Part shown: positions 59,519-64,000 of the stretch, piece after piece | How positions within the stretch are numbered: position 1 is the stretch's first letter | Layout: every line of letters starts with the position of its first letter | Origin: Streptomyces sp. DH5 | GTDB lineage: Bacteria; Actinomycetota; Actinomycetes; Streptomycetales; Streptomycetaceae | Assembly (NCBI RefSeq): GCF_020873915.1 | Contig: NZ_JAHWGP010000017.1 | Span: forward strand, 1 to 64,000 | Direction of reading: 5' to 3' | Length of the DNA: 64,000 bases | Program-made: the position numbers and the translations under genes | The notes under the pieces: generated by a model | What the model was told of the DNA's origin: nothing | Databases searched by the model: none | Seen by the model: only the letters and a program-made list of their open reading frames with translations

Positions 59519-59884
59519 ATGACAACCGCTGCACAGTCGCACTTCGGCACGGACACCCTGCGCCGGGGCATCGAGGCGGACACGCCGGCGAGGCTGCTGG
59601 CACTGTACGCGGACGACGCCGAACTGCGCGTCGTCGACCGCGACACCCAGCCGAGTCACCCCAAGGTGCTGCACGGACGGGACGAGATCGCCGCGATGCT
59701 CGACGACGTCTACAGCCGCGACATGACGCACTCGCTCGAGGCGTGCGTCGTCCAGGACGATCACGCCGCCTACTGCGAGAGCTGCCGGTATCCGGACGGG
59801 GTGCGGGTGCTCTCGGAGTCGATGCTGACGCTGCGGGACGGGAAGATCACCGGTCAGACGATGATCCAGGCCTGGGACGAGTAG
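59519..59884 (+). CDS. NTF2-like nuclear-transport-factor fold protein
   Basis: 121 aa, ATG at 59519 with GGGAGG. The fold reads TLRRGIEADTPARLLALYAD, DDAELRVVDRDTQP, VLHGRDEIAAMLDDVYSRDM, VVQDDHAAYCESCRYPDGVR and MLTLRDGKITGQTMIQAW. SnoaL/NTF2-type barrels bind small molecules or act as small isomerases; no catalytic Asp-His pair can be assigned. The gene is 152 bp downstream of the ABC gene. A terminator hairpin follows its stop. Confidence 0.85.
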   Translation: MTTAAQSHFGTDTLRRGIEADTPARLLALYADDAELRVVDRDTQPSHPKVLHGRDEIAAMLDDVYSRDMTHSLEACVVQDDHAAYCESCRYPDGVRVLSESMLTLRDGKITGQTMIQAWDE

Positions 59885-59889
59885 CCCCG

Positions 59890-59921
59890 CCGCCGTCCGG
59901 TCCGCCCGGGCGGGACGGCGG
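59890..59921 (+). terminator. Terminator after the NTF2-like gene
   Basis: CCGCCGTCC pairs with GGACGGCGG (9 bp) around a loop that contains a further CCCGGG, five bases after the stop at 59884. Confidence 0.6.
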
Positions 59922-60158
59922 TGACGGTGACTGCGTCACACCCTGCCGGACGACGGGGCCCCCACGGTCGGCGCGCCGCCGGGGGCCGGGCTGACCGCGT
60001 TCGACGGGCCGTCCTCGCCTGACCCACCGGCGCACGCGGTGGGCCCGCACCCTCTTTGGGGGACGGTTGGAGCACGGTGTCGGGGAAGCTTCGTCCGGAG
60101 TTCCGCTTCTCGGCGGAACTTCGTCGTGTCCGCGGTCTTGTGGAGAAGGAAAACCATC

Positions 60159-60174
60159 CTTACTTTTCGGTAAG
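60159..60174 (+). promoter_or_regulatory. Dyad upstream of the beta-propeller gene
   Basis: CTTAC-TTTTCG-GTAAG, a perfect 5-bp inverted repeat in an A/T-rich patch, 94 bp before the ATG at 60268. Upstream (59922-60150) I see only GC-rich spacer and no gene. Confidence 0.4.
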
Positions 60175-60267
60175 TTGCCCGTGAAGCACTGGCGTTCAGG
60201 ACCGTGCGGGCTCCGGCCCTTGCCTTGACATGTTCCACTCACCCCCACCGCAGAAGAGAGAGCAGTC

Positions 60268-61527
60268 ATGCAGCTCCGCAGAACCAGGCACCTGTGCGTC
60301 CTCGCCGCCCTCGCCCTGACCGTCACCGCGCCGGCGTCCGTCGCGACCGCCGCCGGTTCCGCCCCTGACTCCCCCGCCGAGCTGCGCGAGGTGCTGTTCG
60401 TGGGCAACAACTGGGACGGAACCGCCGACGTCATCGAATCCACCGGCGACTTCGCGAGGATAGGCCGGATCGACGTCGTCCCCGACAAGGCCGAGCGGAT
60501 GGCGGAGATCAGCGCCGATCCGATCCGCTGGATCTACTTCATGGCCATCCGGGGCAGCGTCGGCGAGGGCCACGACCAGTTCGTCGACGACATGTACTCC
60601 ACCCCGGACGGCACCTCGGTGGTGGTGTCCCGGCCGAGCTTCGCCGACGTGGTCTCCCTCGACCTCGCCACCGGAGCGGTCAACTGGCGCTTCCCCGTGT
60701 CCGGTTACCGCTCCGACCACATGGCCGTCTCCCCCGACGGCAAGCGCGTCGCGGTCTCCGCCTCGACCTCCAACAAGGTGCACGTACTGGACATCGGCAC
60801 CGGGAAGGAGCTCGGCTCCTTCACCACCGGCGACAAGCCGCACGAGAACATCTTCAGCGCCGACGGCAGGCACATCTGGAACATGTCCATCGGCGAGGTG
60901 AACACCGCACTGGACGCGACCTGGCTGGACTGGACGAAGGGCGACCGGCGCGTCACGGTCGTCGACGCCACCACCTTCGAGCAGGTCGAGGTCATCGACA
61001 TGCGCGAGCGACTCGACGCGATCGGCCTGAAGGACCACTCGGACGCGGTCCGCCCGGCCGCCTTCTCCCCCGACGAGTCGAAGCTGTACTTCCAGGTGTC
61101 CTTCTTCAACGGCTTCTTCGAGTACGACGTCGCCACCGACCGGATCACCCGCACCAAGACCCTGCCGAAGAACCCGGCCACCAGCACCGACCGCACCACC
61201 TGGGTCAACGACTCGCGTCACCACGGCATCACCATGAAGCCCGACGGCACGAAACTGTGCGTCGCGGGCACCATGGACGACTACGCGACCGTCGTCGACC
61301 GGACGACCCTGCGGGAAGGGCCCCTGGTCACCGTGTCCAAGCCGTACTGGGCGACGGTCAGCGGAGACGGAAAGTCCTGCGTGGTCTCCGAGAGCGGCGC
61401 CGACCGGGTCACCGCCATCGACTTCGCGACCGGTGAGAAGACCGTGTCCGTACCCGTCGGCGACCACCCCCAGCGGGTGCGTCTCGGCCACGTGGAGGCC
61501 GACTGGAGGGGCACGCCGGGCGACTGA
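60268..61527 (+). CDS. Secreted beta-propeller (YncE/YVTN-like) protein
   Basis: 419 aa, ATG at 60268 with AGAGAG upstream. A signal peptide (1-~29, ending ATAAG) precedes repeated blades: SFADVVSLDLATGAVNWRFP, HMAVSPDGKRVAVSAS, NKVHVLDIGTGKELGSFTTG, RRVTVVDATTFEQVEVID, AFSPDESKLYFQVS, YATVVDRTTLREGPLVTVSK and SGADRVTAIDFATGEKTVSV. These match YncE/YVTN propellers, which act as extracytoplasmic binding scaffolds. No enzyme motif is apparent. The gene is single. Confidence 0.9.
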   Translation: MQLRRTRHLCVLAALALTVTAPASVATAAGSAPDSPAELREVLFVGNNWDGTADVIESTGDFARIGRIDVVPDKAERMAEISADPIRWIYFMAIRGSVGEGHDQFVDDMYSTPDGTSVVVSRPSFADVVSLDLATGAVNWRFPVSGYRSDHMAVSPDGKRVAVSASTSNKVHVLDIGTGKELGSFTTGDKPHENIFSADGRHIWNMSIGEVNTALDATWLDWTKGDRRVTVVDATTFEQVEVIDMRERLDAIGLKDHSDAVRPAAFSPDESKLYFQVSFFNGFFEYDVATDRITRTKTLPKNPATSTDRTTWVNDSRHHGITMKPDGTKLCVAGTMDDYATVVDRTTLREGPLVTVSKPYWATVSGDGKSCVVSESGADRVTAIDFATGEKTVSVPVGDHPQRVRLGHVEADWRGTPGD

Positions 61528-61697
61528 CCGAGGCGGGACGGCGTCGGCGCGGGGACCCGCCGGGAACGAGAGCGGAGCCCCGGCACCCGGGGACGTGACC
61601 GTGTCCGTGGCCGCGGAGACCGTCGCGCCGCGCCGCCGGACGGCAGGAAGGGAAAAGGGTGTGTGAGCCGGGCACAGGTGGGTAGTCGCCCCATATC

Positions 61698-61720
61698 ACC
61701 TCCGATCGTGGGAAGGAGGT
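61698..61720 (+). promoter_or_regulatory. Anti-Shine-Dalgarno/Shine-Dalgarno hairpin before a small frame
   Basis: ACCTCC at 61698-61703 can pair perfectly with GGAGGT at 61715-61720 across an 11-base loop; the upstream strand ATCACCTCC is identical to the 3' end of 16S rRNA. Right after GGAGGT comes CC and GTG (61723), opening a 43-codon frame (VKAHILAVPGPLPPRRSGPD). The spacing between GGAGG and GTG is only 3 bases, so translation is doubtful. Confidence 0.4.
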
Positions 61721-61747
61721 CCGTGAAAGCGCACATACTCGCAGTGC

Positions 61748-61780
61748 CCGGGCCGCTTCCACCGAGACGAAGCGGCCCGG
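61748..61780. terminator. Perfect 12-bp terminator hairpin
   Basis: CCGGGCCGCTTC pairs with GAAGCGGCCCGG, with a 9-base loop, four bases beyond the stop of the minus-strand phosphoesterase gene at 61785. It can also stop rightward transcription from the beta-propeller gene. Confidence 0.85.
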
Positions 61781-61784
61781 ACCG

Positions 61785-62285
61785 TCAGCGCGGGGGCAGC
61801 CGGTGGAGGTCCGCCTCGGTCAGCCGGCCCCCGGCGACCACGGCGGTCATGTAGGTGCAGTGGGGCTGTCGGCGGCGGTCCGTCGGAGAGCCCGGGTTCA
61901 GCAGACGGAGTCCCGTGGGCGCGGTGGTGTCCCACGGGATGTGACTGTGCCCGAACACCAGTACGTCGATGCCCGGAAACCGCGCGGCGCACCGCGCTTC
62001 CCTCCCCTGTGCGGGCCCCGTCTCGTGGATCACCGCGAAGCGCAGCCCGTCGAGTTCGGCGTACGCCGTCTCGGGCAGCCGGGCGCGCAGTTCGGGCCCG
62101 TCGTTGTTGCCGTGGACGGCGATCAGTCTGCGGCTGCGGCCCTCCAGGAGGTCGAGGGTGTCTATGTCGACCCAGTCCCCCGCGTGAAGGACGACGTCCG
62201 CGCGGGGGATTTCATCGAGCAGCGGCTCCGGGAGCCGCTTGGCACGCTTGGGCAGGTGGGTGTCGGACATCAGGAGCAGTCGCAC
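61785..62285 (-). CDS. Metallophosphoesterase (YfcE/MJ0936-like)
   Basis: 166 aa, ATG at 62285. Calcineurin-like motifs in order: LLMSDTHLPKRAKRL (metal Asp-His), VVLHAGDWVDIDTL, AVHGNNDGPELRARLP, FAVIHETGPAQGR and VLVFGHSHIPWDTT, then LLNPGSPTDRRRQPHCTYM. The family hydrolyses phosphodiesters or mononucleotides with two metals; the physiological substrate is unknown. Ends at a strong hairpin. Confidence 0.93.
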   Translation of the reverse strand: MRLLLMSDTHLPKRAKRLPEPLLDEIPRADVVLHAGDWVDIDTLDLLEGRSRRLIAVHGNNDGPELRARLPETAYAELDGLRFAVIHETGPAQGREARCAARFPGIDVLVFGHSHIPWDTTAPTGLRLLNPGSPTDRRRQPHCTYMTAVVAGGRLTEADLHRLPPR

Positions 62286-62363
62286 GCGTCACAGCCTAGG
62301 TGCGCAGGCGGCTCGAGGTGCGTCGAAGTGCGGCCCGTCCAGTCCGTCCGGGCCACCCGGACC

Positions 62364-62555
62364 CTAGTCCTCGCCCCTGACGATGTTCGGCTCCGTCCCC
62401 GTCCCCGTCCCCGTGTCCGCGGCGGTGGCGGGGACGGCGTGCCCCACTGCCGGCAGGCAGGTCCGCAGCGGTTCCTCGCCGCGCAGTCGCCGGGCGCGAG
62501 CCCAACCGGTCTCCGGTCGGCGGAGCCGGGGTTTGCCGCTGATCTCCGGTGTCAC
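62364..62555 (-). CDS. Possible small protein with Gly-Thr repeat
   Basis: 63 aa from a GTG at 62555 with AAGGAAG ten bases upstream. The N-terminal half is basic (SGKPRLRRPETGWARARRLR), the C-terminal half has DTGTGTGTEPN encoded by a GGGAC repeat. Third-position GC is high and codons are ordinary, which supports coding, but no homologous family is known to me. It may be a real orphan gene or chance. Confidence 0.4.
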   Translation of the reverse strand: MTPEISGKPRLRRPETGWARARRLRGEEPLRTCLPAVGHAVPATAADTGTGTGTEPNIVRGED

Positions 62556-62728
62556 GACGCATCATCTTCCTTCTGCTTCCGCTCGCCCCCGGGTCCCCGG
62601 GACGTCAGGAGGCAAACCATCCGCCGTCTCACTCACCACGGCGCCTTCGGCCACGCACCCGAGTCGCTCGGCCGACGAGTCCCGCCGGTGCCGCCCGGGC
62701 CACGGGTGCGGCGGTCGGGGCGGCGGGG

Positions 62729-64000
62729 TCAGCGCAGGACGAACTCCGCCCACACCTGTTTGCCCCCGCTGACCGGAAGCGTGCCCCAGCCGGCCGACAC
62801 GGCCTCGACGAGCAGGACGCCCCGGCCTCCGGTGGCCTCCCAGCCGATGCTGGTGGGTTTCACGGGGGTGCGGGGTGAGGCGTCGGCGACCGCGACGCGC
62901 AGCCGGCCCCCCACCAGGGTGAGGTCGAGACGGACCTGGCCGCCGGTGTGCACCAGGGCGTTGGTGACCAGTTCGGAGACGGTGAGCAGGGCGGCGTCGA
63001 CGTCCTCGGTCACTCCCCAGGAGCGCAGCGTGCGCCGGGTGAAGCGGCGGGCGTGGCCGACCGCCTGGGGCACCCGCCACACCGTCCAGCTCTCCCGCAG
63101 GGGGAGCGCCGTCATGCCGTCGTAGCGCATCAGCAGCAGGGCGACGTCGTCGCTGCGCGGTGCCTTGCCGAGCAGGGTGTCGGCGACCGGCCCGAGATGG
63201 GCGGGATCGGCTGCGGACAGCTGCCGTGCGAGGCGTGCCATGCCCTCGTCGATGTCGGTCTCGGGCGACTCGACCAGGCCGTCCGTGGTGAGGGCGATCA
63301 TCGTGCCGGGCCGCAGGCGCAGCGGGCTCATGGGGAAATCGCTCTGCCGGACCACCCCCAGCGGGGGGCCGCCCTCGCCCTCCGCGATCTCCGTGCGCCC
63401 GTCCGGGTGGCGCAGGACCGGCGGGAGGTGACCGGCGCGTACGCTCCAGGCGAAGCCCTCCTCCATGTCCACGTCGACGTAGCAACAGGTCGCGAAGAGG
63501 TCGGTCTCCATATCCATGAGCAGCCGGTTGGCGCGGGACACCACCACGTCCGGCGGGTGCCCCTCGACGGCGTAGGCGCGCAGCGCGGTGCGCATCTGGC
63601 CCATGAGGGTGGCGGCGCCGGCGTTGTGGCCTTGGACGTCGCCGATGACGAGGGCGACATGGTTGTCCGGCAGGGGGATCACGTCGTACCAGTCACCGCC
63701 GAGTTCCAGGCCCGCGGTGCTGGGCAGGTACCGGGCGACGGCGACCCCGCCCGGCAGGCGGGGCAGCCTGCGCGGGAGCAGCTGGCGCTGGAGCATGCCG
63801 ACCAGTTCGTGCTCGGCGTCGAAGGCGCGGGCGCGCATCAACGCCTGCCCGGCGAGACCGGCGGCGGCGGTGAGCAGGGCGCGTTCGTCGGCGCCGAAGT
63901 CGTGCGGGGCGTCCCAGCCGATCAGACAGGCGCCGGCCATGCGGTTGCCGGCGGGCAGCGGCAGCACCGCCAGACCGCCGGGACCGACCTCGGCGAGGGC
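62729..64000 (-). CDS. SpoIIE-family phosphatase with HATPase domain (5' end outside window)
   Basis: The last ~420 residues are present; the start lies beyond 64000. The visible part opens in a GAF domain (GACLIGWDAPHDFGADERAL then LLTAAAGLAGQALMRARAFD), then PP2C: GGDWYDVIPLPDNHVALV, IGDVQGHNAGAATLMGQM, WSVRAGHLPPVLRHPDGRT, ALTTDGLVESPETDIDEGM. A C-terminal RsbW-like HATPase has LTVSELVTNALVHTGGQV and GGRGVLLVEAVSAGWG. Like the 12.6-kb phosphatase it joins phosphatase and ATPase in one chain. Confidence 0.94.
   Translation of the reverse strand, partial: ALAEVGPGGLAVLPLPAGNRMAGACLIGWDAPHDFGADERALLTAAAGLAGQALMRARAFDAEHELVGMLQRQLLPRRLPRLPGGVAVARYLPSTAGLELGGDWYDVIPLPDNHVALVIGDVQGHNAGAATLMGQMRTALRAYAVEGHPPDVVVSRANRLLMDMETDLFATCCYVDVDMEEGFAWSVRAGHLPPVLRHPDGRTEIAEGEGGPPLGVVRQSDFPMSPLRLRPGTMIALTTDGLVESPETDIDEGMARLARQLSAADPAHLGPVADTLLGKAPRSDDVALLLMRYDGMTALPLRESWTVWRVPQAVGHARRFTRRTLRSWGVTEDVDAALLTVSELVTNALVHTGGQVRLDLTLVGGRLRVAVADASPRTPVKPTSIGWEATGGRGVLLVEAVSAGWGTLPVSGGKQVWAEFVLR

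Overview
The window is chromosomal DNA of a high-GC actinomycete, almost certainly Streptomyces. Base composition is very GC-rich with strong G/C third-position bias. Several genes belong to families concentrated in Streptomyces (DUF397, XRE-DUF5753, DUF574 methyltransferase, DUF5133, DUF5709, roadblock/LC7 clusters, SpoIIE-type phosphatases), and there is a mycothiol-dependent formaldehyde dehydrogenase. No rRNA, tRNA, IS element, prophage or CRISPR array was seen. The window looks like a chromosome arm or accessory-rich stretch: many regulators, many single-gene units and several decaying genes.

Layout. 0-6 kb: a PucR-type regulator, a giant LuxR-family ATPase (LAL) carrying an in-frame 4 x 93 bp repeat, and a secreted polyester hydrolase of the cutinase/PETase family. 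6-12.5 kb: a small pseudogene broken by a 23-bp tandem duplication, a TPR protein, a DUF574 methyltransferase, then a whiJ/abaA-like locus (XRE-DUF5753, DUF397, anti-sigma-like ATPase) with a strong palindrome. 12.6-25 kb: a large SpoIIE-family sensor phosphatase, iron-box-preceded fprA, a GH65 phosphorylase/hydrolase, a DevS-like GAF histidine kinase divergent from a flavohemoglobin gene, and a four-gene cluster with three roadblock-like proteins and one DUF4388-like protein but no GTPase or kinase. 25-32.5 kb: hypothetical proteins, a graspetide (TgmA/TgmB) RiPP cassette, a GlxA-type AraC regulator. 32.5-42.5 kb: ABC exporter, VOC protein with no canonical start at its ribosome binding site, an oxidoreductase remnant, a membrane glycosyltransferase-like protein, HAD and P-loop kinases, a stand-alone DUF3662 protein, an RpiR regulator. 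42.4-50.4 kb: ANTAR-like/GAF/PAS/PP2C phosphatase, a peptidoglycan-binding membrane protein, ATP-grasp enzyme, a TetR gene with twin operators in front of itself and in front of the next (zinc-ribbon/OB-fold) gene, an F420/FMN enzyme, a methyltransferase and a C-S lyase. 50.5-64 kb: membrane-anchored S1 protease, an EamA transporter pseudogene, L,D-transpeptidase, two SDRs, the mycothiol formaldehyde-detoxification pair, an ABC exporter, NTF2-like protein, secreted beta-propeller, phosphoesterase, and a third SpoIIE-type phosphatase cut by the window end.

How the genes work together. Few long operons exist; the clearest functional units are the roadblock cluster (22.7-24.9 kb), the graspetide pair (28.9-30.1 kb), the TetR/OB-fold/ATP-grasp regulon inferred from shared operators (45.0-48.0 kb), the whiJ-like locus (9.8-11.9 kb), the histidine kinase/flavohemoglobin pair (19.4-22.7 kb) and the MscR/MBL-hydrolase pair (55.8-57.5 kb). 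Three SpoIIE-family phosphatases and one free HATPase imply dense partner-switching control. Start codons were often moved inward from the longest reading frame where a Shine-Dalgarno sequence or family length favoured it.
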